Shown here piece by piece: positions 1 through 6,542 of a stretch of DNA of 9,409 bases (positions are counted from its first letter, which is position 1; every line of letters begins with the position of its first letter). The notes under the pieces were generated by a model. The model ran no database searches and was not told where the DNA came from. It saw only the letters and a program-made list of their open reading frames with translations. The translations under genes were made by a program, and so were the position numbers. Source of the DNA: Gammaproteobacteria bacterium. Its GTDB lineage: Bacteria; Pseudomonadota; Gammaproteobacteria; Immundisolibacterales; Immundisolibacteraceae. The stretch spans positions 1-9,409 of the forward strand of contig QNFC01000050.1 of assembly GCA_003645395.1 (NCBI GenBank), read 5' to 3'.

Positions 1-37
1 AATTTGATTTTTAGAACTCTGTTGTTGAGTTTGTTAA

Positions 38-43
38 AGGTGA
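38..43 (+). promoter_or_regulatory. Shine-Dalgarno favouring a TTG start for the rhodanese
   Basis: AGGTGA matches the anti-Shine-Dalgarno complement and lies 7 bases before TTG at 51, but 16 bases before ATG at 60, which is too far. This is the main argument for the TTG start. Confidence 0.45.
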
Positions 44-50
44 GACTTTA

Positions 51-374
51 TTGGAATTTATGACGCCATTGCAATTGGCAGGGCGTCTGGCGGCAGACGA
101 TGACACGGCAGTGCAACTGTTGGATGTTCGGGAACCGTGGGAGCTTGATGTTTGTGTTTTGCCTGGGGTGGTAGCGATTCCGATGCAGCAGATTCCGCAC
201 CGGATCCACGAACTTTCGGCTGCAGTGCTGACAGTGTGTATTTGTCATCATGGTGCACGCAGTCTTGAGGTCGCGCGCTATTTATCGCAGCACGGTATAG
301 AAAAAGTAGCGAATCTTGAAGGAGGAATGGACGCTTGGGCTCGCACAGTAGATCCGGATTTAGCGGTCTATTGA
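51..374 (+). CDS. Single-domain rhodanese (sulfurtransferase-like, GlpE/PspE type)
   Basis: A 107-residue cytoplasmic protein with no signal peptide that covers one rhodanese domain, about the size of E. coli GlpE. Residues 23-31 carry the LLDVREPWE element, and the active-site loop CHHGARS (residues 65-71) supplies the persulfide-forming Cys65 and the Arg/Ser of the C-x-x-G-x-R-S pattern. The LEGGMDAWAR element lies near the C-terminus. The family transfers sulfane sulfur to cyanide or protein acceptors; the physiological substrate cannot be told here. The start is uncertain. TTG at 51 has a good Shine-Dalgarno (AGGTGA, 38-43, 7 bases away) and gives the few residues that usually precede the first strand. 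ATG at 60 is the alternative, with only a weak GGA close by. It lies 52 bases before tolC on the same strand, so co-transcription is likely. The fold is certain; the start is about even. Confidence 0.9.
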   Translation: MEFMTPLQLAGRLAADDDTAVQLLDVREPWELDVCVLPGVVAIPMQQIPHRIHELSAAVLTVCICHHGARSLEVARYLSQHGIEKVANLEGGMDAWARTVDPDLAVY

Positions 375-414
375 GAGGTTCAGGTCGTCTCGGTGATTCA
401 ATGGATGGTGGATC

Positions 415-421
415 GGAAGAG
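415..421 (+). promoter_or_regulatory. Ribosome binding site of tolC
   Basis: GGAAGAG ends 5 bases before the tolC ATG at 427. It is well spaced, supports that start, and places the signal peptide at residue 1. Confidence 0.6.
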
Positions 422-426
422 AATTT

Positions 427-1788
427 ATGAAAATTATTAAAAATAGTTTGGCACTCTGTTTGTTGTTGAACGTTGGCTCCGCCTGGGCGGCCAACGATTT
501 GGTGGCAATCTATCAGCAGGCAGTCGTTAATGATCCCACGCTAAAAGCCGAACGCCAGAATTTGCTGGCCACCGAAGAGCTGCCGATACAGGCGCGGGCG
601 CTGTTGTTACCGTCCATTGAGGCAACTGCGGGTACCACGAAAAACAAAACGCGTAGTTCTAGTGACTTTACGAGTACTTTGGGGATTTCTAATAAGCAAT
701 CCTATAACAGTCATGGCTATGCGGTAACGCTGCGCCAGCCGGTGTATAACCACGCGCTATTTGTCGGTACAAAAGAAGTTAAGGCATTGGTGAATCAGGC
801 GATGTCGAGTTACACGGCTGCTGAACAGGAACTGATGTTCCGGGCGGCAGATCGTTACTTCGCCGTGCTCGCTGCTGACGATGATGTCGTGTTTGCTGGG
901 TCTGAAAAAAAATCTATAGAAAGGCAGTTGGAGCAGGCCCGACAACGTTTTGAAGTCGGGTTGATCGCCATTACCGATATTCACGAGGCGAAGGCTCGGT
1001 ATGACCAGGCTGTTTTTGGTGAAATTGTCGCTGATAATATTGCCCTGCGTTCGCGGGAGGCGCTGCGAGAGATGACATTTGAGTATTACGAGCAGCTAGC
1101 GACACTAGAAGAGGAGTCGCCGTTAGTAACCCCCGAACCCGCGAACATTGAGGCATGGGTGGATTCTGCATTGATGCAGAACGCCGGCGTACAGGCCCAG
1201 GTTTACGCGGTTGAGGCGGCTTTGCAGGGAACTCGGCGCCAGCGGGCAGGCCATTTTCCGACCCTTGATATTGTCGGCAGGCAGATCTTTGACTCAGCGA
1301 ACGCCAGCCGCTTTAGCAATGGCAATTCGAGGATAGAAGATACTTTTTTGTCATTTGAGTTAGAGGTGCCGATTTTTGAGGGAGGAGCGGTTAACTCCCG
1401 TACTCGTGAGGCTTCACACCGGCATGCTCAACAAAAAGATTTGCTCGAACAGGCGCAACGAGCAGTGGTACGAGAGACTCGCGATTCCTATCTGAATATC
1501 CAGTCATCTATCAGTGGGGTAATTTCGCTACGTCAGGCCCGATTATCTTCACAAAGTGCGTTAGACGCTACTCAACTTGGTTTTAAGGTAGGAACCCGTA
1601 CATCTGTCGATGTGCTGGACTCGCAGCGTGAGTTGTACCGGGCTAAGCGAGCACTGTCCAAAGCGCGGTATGGCTACATTTTGAATACGCTGAGGCTGAA
1701 ACAGGCAGCGGGGACATTGAAGCCCGATGATCTGGTTGAGGTAAATGAATGGCTGGTATGGTCACAGAACCAAGAACCTGCTCAGTGA
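427..1788 (+). CDS. tolC: TolC family outer-membrane channel
   Basis: This 453-residue outer-membrane efflux/secretion duct would form a trimer and pair with periplasmic adaptors of RND/ABC pumps or type I secretion systems. Residues 1-21 are a signal peptide (Lys-containing head, Leu-rich core, AWA cleavage motif) with mature protein from about Ala22. Both tandem outer-membrane-efflux repeats are present, each with its TolC hallmark. In the first repeat it is RFEVGLIAITDIHEAKARYD (about residues 174-193). In the second it is VGTRTSVDVLDSQRELYRAK (about 388-407), followed by the LKQAAGTL end of the helical barrel. Length and repeat structure match E. coli TolC rather than an NodT/OprM lipoprotein, since no lipobox Cys is seen. 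A GGAAGAG ribosome site precedes the ATG. It lies behind the rhodanese gene and converges on waaA with 28 bases between stops and no clear terminator. Confidence 0.95.
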   Translation: MKIIKNSLALCLLLNVGSAWAANDLVAIYQQAVVNDPTLKAERQNLLATEELPIQARALLLPSIEATAGTTKNKTRSSSDFTSTLGISNKQSYNSHGYAVTLRQPVYNHALFVGTKEVKALVNQAMSSYTAAEQELMFRAADRYFAVLAADDDVVFAGSEKKSIERQLEQARQRFEVGLIAITDIHEAKARYDQAVFGEIVADNIALRSREALREMTFEYYEQLATLEEESPLVTPEPANIEAWVDSALMQNAGVQAQVYAVEAALQGTRRQRAGHFPTLDIVGRQIFDSANASRFSNGNSRIEDTFLSFELEVPIFEGGAVNSRTREASHRHAQQKDLLEQAQRAVVRETRDSYLNIQSSISGVISLRQARLSSQSALDATQLGFKVGTRTSVDVLDSQRELYRAKRALSKARYGYILNTLRLKQAAGTLKPDDLVEVNEWLVWSQNQEPAQ

Positions 1789-1816
1789 TGTCTGTCGAGC
1801 TCCCTGACGTTAGGTA

Positions 1817-3082
1817 TCAGTGATCAAGTTGTCTGTCAATAATATCTATCAATAGCTGGGTGGCACCGCGGTGCTGCGCAACTAAGTTTAATGCCTTTTC
1901 GCCTCGCTCAGAGGTCCTGTCGGAATCGAGTAAAAGCTGTTCTATTTGTTGCGCGAGTTCATGGCTGTTAGCGATTTGAGTCGCGCCGTTTGCGGCGAGC
2001 AGTAGCTGACTTATCTCATTGAAGTTGTGCATGTGGGGCCCAAATACCGGGGCCCTGCCAGCTGCTGCTGGTTCGATTAAATTGTGTCCGCCAATAGGCA
2101 CCAGACTACCGCCAACAAAGGCGGCGTCGGCGGCTGCATAGAGCAGTGGTAAGTCGCCCATCGTGTCCGCTAGATAGAGATTGGTACCCGAGCCACATTT
2201 CTGCCCAGTGGAGCGTCGAATAACATTAAAAGCGGGATCACACAGTCGAGCAACTTCGTCGAAGCGTTCCGGGTGTCGAGGCGTGAGAATCAGTAGAGCA
2301 TCAGGTAGCTGTTTCAGCAGTTCAGCGTGAGCGGCGAGTATCTGCTCTTCTTCTCCTTCGTGGGTACTTGCGGCAATCCAGATAGGCCGGGTGCCACCGA
2401 GGATCTGCTGGCGCAGGTGTGCTGCGGATTCTTTAATTGAGGGCGGGGGTTGGTAGTCGAATTTAATGTTTCCCATCACCGTTATTGTTTCAGTGTTGGC
2501 GCCCAGTGCTACCAGCCGGGCTGAATCCTCTTTGGTTGCTGCAGCAATAGTCGTAGTTCGTTGCAGTGTGTCAGCCACCAGTGATTTTATATGTCGATAA
2601 CCGCGGGCCGATTTTTCAGATAGCCGGGCATTCGCCATGATGATTGGAATTCCTGCTGCTGCTGATTTTCTGAATAGGACTGGCCATATTTCAGTTTCAA
2701 AAATTATGCAGAGACGTGGCTGCCAACAGCGTAGGAACTTGTTCACCGCGATAGGTAAATCGTACGGCAGGTAGACATGGTAAAGATCGGCTGGATAGGT
2801 CTTAACTTCCGCAGAACCGGTGGGGGTAGTGGTGGTAATCAGCAGAGGAATGTCGGGATGATTTTCCTTTAACCGTTTAATAAGTGGTTTGGCAGCGTTG
2901 AATTCGCCGACAGAAACGGTATGAATCCAGATAGGTTTTGAGGGTGGGGGATTTGGGTAAAACCCTAACCGTTCAGACCACCGCCGTCGGTATTGCGGAC
3001 TACGTCGAGACTTTAGCAATAAGCGGATAAAAACTGCCGGAACTAATAGATGGGTAGTGAGAAGGTAAAGCGGATAAGTCAT
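1817..3082 (-). CDS. waaA: 3-deoxy-D-manno-octulosonic acid (Kdo) transferase
   Basis: This 421-residue glycosyltransferase of family GT30 transfers Kdo from CMP-Kdo to lipid IVA at the cytoplasmic face of the inner membrane, joining the lipid A and core pathways. The N-terminus has a hydrophobic membrane anchor (about residues 4-23) followed by the basic YRRRWSERLGFY element. The catalytic glutamate is Glu60 in VSVGE. FETEIWP lies at 128-134, GNIKFD at 204-209, STHEGEE at 239-245, and the CMP-Kdo-binding GGSLVPIGGHNLIEP stretch at 324-338. The length is typical, so the gene looks intact. The ATG at 3082 is preceded by in-frame stops and no recognisable Shine-Dalgarno. It is divergent from the kinase-like gene at 3162. 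Whether it adds one or two Kdo residues cannot be read from the sequence. Confidence 0.96.
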   Translation of the reverse strand: MTYPLYLLTTHLLVPAVFIRLLLKSRRSPQYRRRWSERLGFYPNPPPSKPIWIHTVSVGEFNAAKPLIKRLKENHPDIPLLITTTTPTGSAEVKTYPADLYHVYLPYDLPIAVNKFLRCWQPRLCIIFETEIWPVLFRKSAAAGIPIIMANARLSEKSARGYRHIKSLVADTLQRTTTIAAATKEDSARLVALGANTETITVMGNIKFDYQPPPSIKESAAHLRQQILGGTRPIWIAASTHEGEEEQILAAHAELLKQLPDALLILTPRHPERFDEVARLCDPAFNVIRRSTGQKCGSGTNLYLADTMGDLPLLYAAADAAFVGGSLVPIGGHNLIEPAAAGRAPVFGPHMHNFNEISQLLLAANGATQIANSHELAQQIEQLLLDSDRTSERGEKALNLVAQHRGATQLLIDIIDRQLDH

Positions 3083-3161
3083 AATTAGATTTTATTAGGC
3101 TGCCTGGTTACTGGCTAGCGGTGGCGATTGATTGACGTTATTTTGGGCTATTTGATTGTAA

Positions 3162-3830
3162 ATGAACTCTATTTCTGCTGTAGCGCTGAAAAGCCTGATT
3201 GCTGAATCGCGATTACTCGAAGCGGATGGATTTGGGCCAAAGGTCGTTGAGTCACCTGACGGTAAGGTGATCCACAAGTTGTTTCGGCGCAAACGCTGGC
3301 TGAGCTCGGCCCTCTTGCGTCCATATGCGATCAGGTTCTGGCGTAATGCGCAACGGCTCCAGCGATTGGGGTTTGCGACAGTAAATGTTATCCAGGTTAG
3401 TCGTTGCCGGCAGTTAGGGTATCACCTGTTAAGTTACAATAAGGTGCCGGGTCAGAGTTTGCGCGACTTGATCAAAGAGGCGCCTCGAATAGAGTATTTT
3501 GTCGAGTTAGGGCAGTTTGTTGCTCGGCTCCATCGCAGTGGTGTCTATTTCAGGTCGCTGCATTTGGGTAACCTGTTGTGGGATGATCAGCAGGATCTCG
3601 CGCTCATTGATATTGCCGACATGCGGTTTTACCGTCGGCCATTATCTGTTTCAGAGCGACTCAGGAATTTCCGACCGCTGTTAAACCGGGTGGAAGATCG
3701 TGAAATCATCTCACGGGAGTGTTGGTGTGTTCTGGTCGATGCGTACGTTGAGGCTTCGGCGATTAACGAGTCGTTATCGAGAACGATTTATGATCTTGGT
3801 GGCCAGTTAAGGCCGGCTTCATTGACCTGA
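3162..3830 (+). CDS. Kinase-like protein of the 'toluene tolerance' / WaaP-KdkA-like group
   Basis: This 222-residue soluble protein has a recognisable but degenerate small protein-kinase-like fold. The N-terminal lobe carries LEADGFGPKV (19-28) and VIHKLFRRKRWLSS (36-49), whose Lys39 could be the ATP-contacting lysine. A hinge-like YNKVPGQSL lies at 92-100, and HRSGVYFRSLHLGNLL at 124-139 is the catalytic-loop equivalent. LIDIADM at 148-154 is the DFG-region equivalent. The expected HxD aspartate appears as Ser132, while Asn137 and Asp150 are kept. From memory, Pseudomonas proteins annotated 'toluene tolerance protein' share these blocks, including FRSLHLGN and LIDIADM, so the change looks family-wide. 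The ATG directly follows an in-frame TAA and lacks a clear ribosome site. Its place beside waaA suggests lipopolysaccharide inner-core phosphorylation (compare KdkA of Haemophilus), which is inference. Its last 43 bases overlap the end of yacG on the other strand. Confidence 0.8.
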   Translation: MNSISAVALKSLIAESRLLEADGFGPKVVESPDGKVIHKLFRRKRWLSSALLRPYAIRFWRNAQRLQRLGFATVNVIQVSRCRQLGYHLLSYNKVPGQSLRDLIKEAPRIEYFVELGQFVARLHRSGVYFRSLHLGNLLWDDQQDLALIDIADMRFYRRPLSVSERLRNFRPLLNRVEDREIISRECWCVLVDAYVEASAINESLSRTIYDLGGQLRPASLT

Positions 3831-4006
3831 AATTCCTCTCCAGAAGCCTCCAGGTCCTCCCCATCCTGGGCTTGTATGCTGTACTCCTCCGTTAACCACC
3901 CATCGAGGTCGCTCATTTTGCAGCGTTTGTTACAAAATGGGCGGAATGGGTTTTCTGTCGACCACTCAGTAGCGGTTTTACAGCGGGGGCACTTTACGGT
4001 TGTCAT
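3788..4006 (-). CDS. yacG: DNA gyrase inhibitor YacG, zinc-binding
   Basis: A 72-residue protein with the four zinc-binding cysteines of YacG: CPRC at residues 6-9 and CNKRC at 25-29, followed by the conserved MSDLDGWLTEEY block (31-42). In E. coli, YacG binds the GyrB C-terminal region and blocks DNA binding by gyrase. The acidic C-terminal tail makes it slightly longer than the 65-residue E. coli protein. I chose the ATG at 4006, whose ATGA overlaps the zapD stop (TGA at 4005-4003), a classic coupled start. A TTG at 4018 would add four residues with no family support. The stop at 3788 lies inside the convergent kinase-like gene. E. coli carries mutT after yacG; here it is absent from that position. 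Confidence 0.94.
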   Translation of the reverse strand: MTTVKCPRCKTATEWSTENPFRPFCNKRCKMSDLDGWLTEEYSIQAQDGEDLEASGEEFQVNEAGLNWPPRS

Positions 4007-4767
4007 ATCGCGCAGCAAATTAGCCGAAACTTGACGGCTTCTTCTTCTTGAACAGCGGGGTCTAGATTAATCTGGCGCATGAAGCGAACAGTGAAGCGAT
4101 GCCTTCCGGCGCTTATAACCGGATAAAGATTCGGGTCATTTGGGCAAACCCGGATGATTTGTGCAGGCTGTTCGGTATCGAGAGTATGCTGATAGAAACC
4201 TGCTTCTGCCACGCTGGGAACGGTTGCCGCTGATTCTCGAATTAACTGCAAAACTAGTTGAACCGCTAATTTAAGTGTTTCGAAGGGCTCGATCCAGGTG
4301 CTGAGCTGGTCGCGACGGGTCTGTTCTGGCTTTAAAAACCAATGTTTCAGGACGGGTTGATCGAATTCGGTATTGCCACAGCTAACATTATGGCGCCGGC
4401 GGAGAGTGGCTAACAGTCCAGCTTCAACCGTCGGCTGGTAGTGGCGCGATCCCTGTTTGTTTAGCCGAGTAGTGAGACTGTCGACGTTATTAAGAATGTT
4501 TATAAGTCGGGCATTGTCAACACCGGGGATGTTCTGGAGGAGCATGAGATTGTTGCTAATGCGTTCTAACTCTTTGACAACTTCTGAGGTGGTATCGCCG
4601 CGGCTAATCAGATCAAGCAGGTCGAGAAGTGCATTCAGTTCGAGACGTTGCTGGATAATAACCGGTGTAGATTCGCCATTATCAAAATGCTGGAAGACGA
4701 ACTCGAGCCTCATCAACAGACGAATGCGCTCGTTCAGAGGTTGTTCGTAAAAAGCAGAACTGGGCAA
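4003..4767 (-). CDS. zapD: Cell division protein ZapD (FtsZ-associated)
   Basis: A 254-residue cytoplasmic protein that binds the FtsZ C-terminal tail and cross-links FtsZ filaments in the Z-ring. It aligns along its length with E. coli ZapD (247 residues). The opening block FYEQPLNERIRLLMRLEF is followed by a helical region containing NIPGVD. The TEFDQPVLKHWF block and the TWIEPFETLKLAVQLVLQLI helix follow, then the C-terminal RHRFTVRFM strand and the CC-containing end. The start is TTG at 4767. An in-frame TGA lies about 15 codons upstream with no ATG or GTG between, and the next internal ATG would remove the conserved FYEQPLNER. A GAGAAG stretch precedes it by several bases. It overlaps yacG by four bases (ATGA). 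It is separated from coaE by 215 bases, so it may have its own promoter. Confidence 0.93.
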   Translation of the reverse strand: MPSSAFYEQPLNERIRLLMRLEFVFQHFDNGESTPVIIQQRLELNALLDLLDLISRGDTTSEVVKELERISNNLMLLQNIPGVDNARLINILNNVDSLTTRLNKQGSRHYQPTVEAGLLATLRRRHNVSCGNTEFDQPVLKHWFLKPEQTRRDQLSTWIEPFETLKLAVQLVLQLIRESAATVPSVAEAGFYQHTLDTEQPAQIIRVCPNDPNLYPVISAGRHRFTVRFMRQINLDPAVQEEEAVKFRLICCAI

Positions 4768-4982
4768 AAGAAATTCTTCTCGAAGGTGAATTGGAACCGG
4801 GTATCAGGGCAACTGGTTACCTGGATATTTATTTTATGTGCGGACTAGTTGTAGTAGCTCGTCGCAGTTTAGGTAGGCAAGCATCCCCTCTGAATCGGAC
4901 GGTTAGGATTATATTGTAAAGGATTGTATCGGAAGACCGGGCGTGAGGCGTAGTCCGTCGCCGTAATTCGTTAACAAAACGG
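4768..4982. other. Intergenic region between coaE and zapD
   Basis: At 215 bases this is the longest gene-free stretch in the window; all other gaps are under 80. It contains a perfect TATAAT on the - strand and a 16-codon - strand reading frame (4834-4884), both listed separately. Weak inverted repeats just below coaE (for example GGCG/CGCC at 4947-4962) have no T-tract, so no terminator is supported. I recognise no RNA gene or riboswitch. Confidence 0.6.
4908..4913 (-). promoter_or_regulatory. Candidate -10 box for zapD-yacG
   Basis: The - strand reads a perfect TATAAT here, about 140 bases before the zapD start, in the only sizeable gap of the - strand gene series. The -35 position at a 17-base spacing (TCTTCC) matches TTGACA poorly and there is no extended TG, so this is a candidate only. 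Confidence 0.3.
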
Positions 4983-5585
4983 CTATTTTGGGGGTAGGGT
5001 CAAATAATAGCCGTGGATAGCCTCAAGCTGGTCGATAAACTGTTCCAGCGTTCCTGAGTTTTCGATAATGTCATCAGCCGCCAGGTTTCTTTTTTCTCTG
5101 GGGAGTTGTGCGTCAATGATCGCCTGAGCCTGATCGAGTGTCGTTTGGTCTCTGCTAAGTAATCGCCGCATTTGGACATCAGGTGCAACGTCGATAACCA
5201 GCACGCGATCAGCCTGTTTATCGAGGCCCGATTCGAGAAGCAGCGGCACACTATAAATTGCGTAGTGGCCGCGACAGAGGGCTAATTGCTCAGCCATGCG
5301 TTTGCGGATCAACGGATGCAGAATGGATTCAAGTTTGGTTCGCTTGTCTGCGTCGGCAAAAACTAGATCGCGCATTTTTTGTCGGTCTAAAGTGCCGTCT
5401 GCCTGAATAAGAGAAATGCCAAACATTTCAATTATCTTTTTTAAGGCGGGCTGACCTGGCTCGACCACTTCGCGGGCAACCAGGTCGGCGTCGACAATCT
5501 CTATCCCTTTGTCAGCGAAGAAATCACTGGCGGTCGTTTTGCCACAGGCAATCCCGCCGGTCAGGCCAATTATGATGGTAGGCAC
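4983..5585 (-). CDS. coaE: Dephospho-CoA kinase
   Basis: A 200-residue cytoplasmic enzyme that phosphorylates the 3'-hydroxyl of dephospho-CoA with ATP, the last step of coenzyme A synthesis. The P-loop GGIACGKT is at residues 10-17. DADLVAREV follows at about 33-41, then the lid region around LIRKRM, the VPLLLE motif with the substrate-side glutamate, and the C-terminal QLPREKRNLAADDIIEN block. Length matches E. coli CoaE (206). The start is GTG at 5585: no other start codon lies in frame between it and the pilD stop, and it places the P-loop at the usual distance from the N-terminus. GAG lies 9 bases upstream. It follows pilD by 48 bases, the usual arrangement in Pseudomonas-like genomes. 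Confidence 0.97.
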   Translation of the reverse strand: MPTIIIGLTGGIACGKTTASDFFADKGIEIVDADLVAREVVEPGQPALKKIIEMFGISLIQADGTLDRQKMRDLVFADADKRTKLESILHPLIRKRMAEQLALCRGHYAIYSVPLLLESGLDKQADRVLVIDVAPDVQMRRLLSRDQTTLDQAQAIIDAQLPREKRNLAADDIIENSGTLEQFIDQLEAIHGYYLTLPPK

Positions 5586-5633
5586 GTAATGGATCTCAAA
5601 GCGTGTAAATGCTGACGGGTGGGCCTCCCTCGA

Positions 5634-6509
5634 TTAATAAATGTTGAGGTAAGCCTGATTGATTTGATTCCCCCATATTAGCACCACCCATCCGGCCCCT
5701 GCGAGGTAGGGGCCAAAGGGAATCGGCTTGCTACGCTGGCCACCAAAAAAAAGAATGGTGGTTATGCCAATGGCGGCACCGAGCACAGAAGAAATTAAAA
5801 TGACCATCGGCAGCGCTTGCCAACCGAGCCATGCACCGAGGGCTGCTAGCAGTTTGAAATCGCCGTAGCCCATGCCTTCCTTGCCGGTTACCAGTTTAAA
5901 TGCCCAGTAGACGCTCCAGAGTATGAGGTACCCGAACATCGCGCCGACTAGGGCATCTTTCAGATTCACTGGTCCCCAGCCGAGAAGTGCTATTAATAGA
6001 CCCAGCCAGAGCAGTGGCAGAGTGATGTTATCCGGCAGCAGCATGTGATCGATGTCGATAAAAATGAGGGTGACAAGGCACCAGGTGAGCAGTACGGCTA
6101 GCGCAGCGTATAAACCAAAGCCGAAGTGGAAGCCGACGATGGCGGTTAGCAGAGCAGTGAATAATTCGACAAGCGGGTAGCGGGCGGAGATTCGCGCGCT
6201 GCAATGAGCGCATTGACCTTTTAATAATAGATAACTAATGACTGGAACGTTCTGCCAGGCTTTGATGGCAGTATTGCAATGGGGGCAGGTGGACGCGGGC
6301 GTGGCTAAATTAAAGGTAGGCTGGTCTGATGTCGGGGATTCAATGTCCAGAAAATCCTGAGCTTGCGCGCGCCACTGGCGCTCAAGCATTACCGGCAGGC
6401 GATATATGACCACATTGAGAAAACTGCCGACAACGAGTCCGAGTGGAATCAGGGCAATGGCAAATAGCTGCGGCGAGCTGGTAAAAAGGGTGCTTAGTTG
6501 TTCAATCAA
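5634..6509 (-). CDS. pilD: Type IV prepilin peptidase / N-methyltransferase
   Basis: A 291-residue polytopic inner-membrane protein that cleaves the leader of type IV prepilins and type II secretion pseudopilins and then N-methylates the new terminus. The N-terminal methylase/zinc domain has GSFLNVVIYRLP (28-39) and the cysteine pairs C75-x2-C78 and C100-x2-C103. The peptidase part has the aspartate region IDIDHMLLPD (151-160) and the GxGD motif GYGDFK with Asp217, so both catalytic aspartate sites are present. About eight hydrophobic segments are visible. The start is TTG at 6509: an in-frame TGA lies only a few codons upstream and no ATG or GTG is available before the conserved first helix. 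GAG sits 6 bases before it. Length equals Pseudomonas PilD. It follows pilC by 33 bases. Confidence 0.96.
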   Translation of the reverse strand: MIEQLSTLFTSSPQLFAIALIPLGLVVGSFLNVVIYRLPVMLERQWRAQAQDFLDIESPTSDQPTFNLATPASTCPHCNTAIKAWQNVPVISYLLLKGQCAHCSARISARYPLVELFTALLTAIVGFHFGFGLYAALAVLLTWCLVTLIFIDIDHMLLPDNITLPLLWLGLLIALLGWGPVNLKDALVGAMFGYLILWSVYWAFKLVTGKEGMGYGDFKLLAALGAWLGWQALPMVILISSVLGAAIGITTILFFGGQRSKPIPFGPYLAGAGWVVLIWGNQINQAYLNIY

Positions 6510-6542
6510 TTTAGTCTCGGCCCTTCATGCGCAGGAGAACGG

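Noticed and set aside
1789..1816. Bidirectional terminator between tolC and waaA
   Set aside because: The 28 bases hold only a short imperfect palindrome (CCTGACGTTAGG) with no T-run, so a factor-independent terminator is not supported.
3132..3160. TTGACG ... ATTGTA as a promoter of the kinase-like gene
   Set aside because: The -10 match is poor, and transcription would begin inside the coding sequence just after the ATG.
3824..3856. Inverted repeat GACCTG / CAGGTC around the stop of the kinase-like gene as a terminator
   Set aside because: The stem is only 6 base pairs with a 21-base loop and no T-tract on either strand.
4457..4848. Open + strand frames opposite zapD
   Set aside because: They lie antisense to a gene that aligns along its length with ZapD, have biased composition typical of shadow frames, and show no recognisable motif.
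4947..4962. Hairpin GGCG/CGCC below coaE as a terminator
   Set aside because: A four-base-pair stem with an eight-base loop and no following T-tract is too weak.
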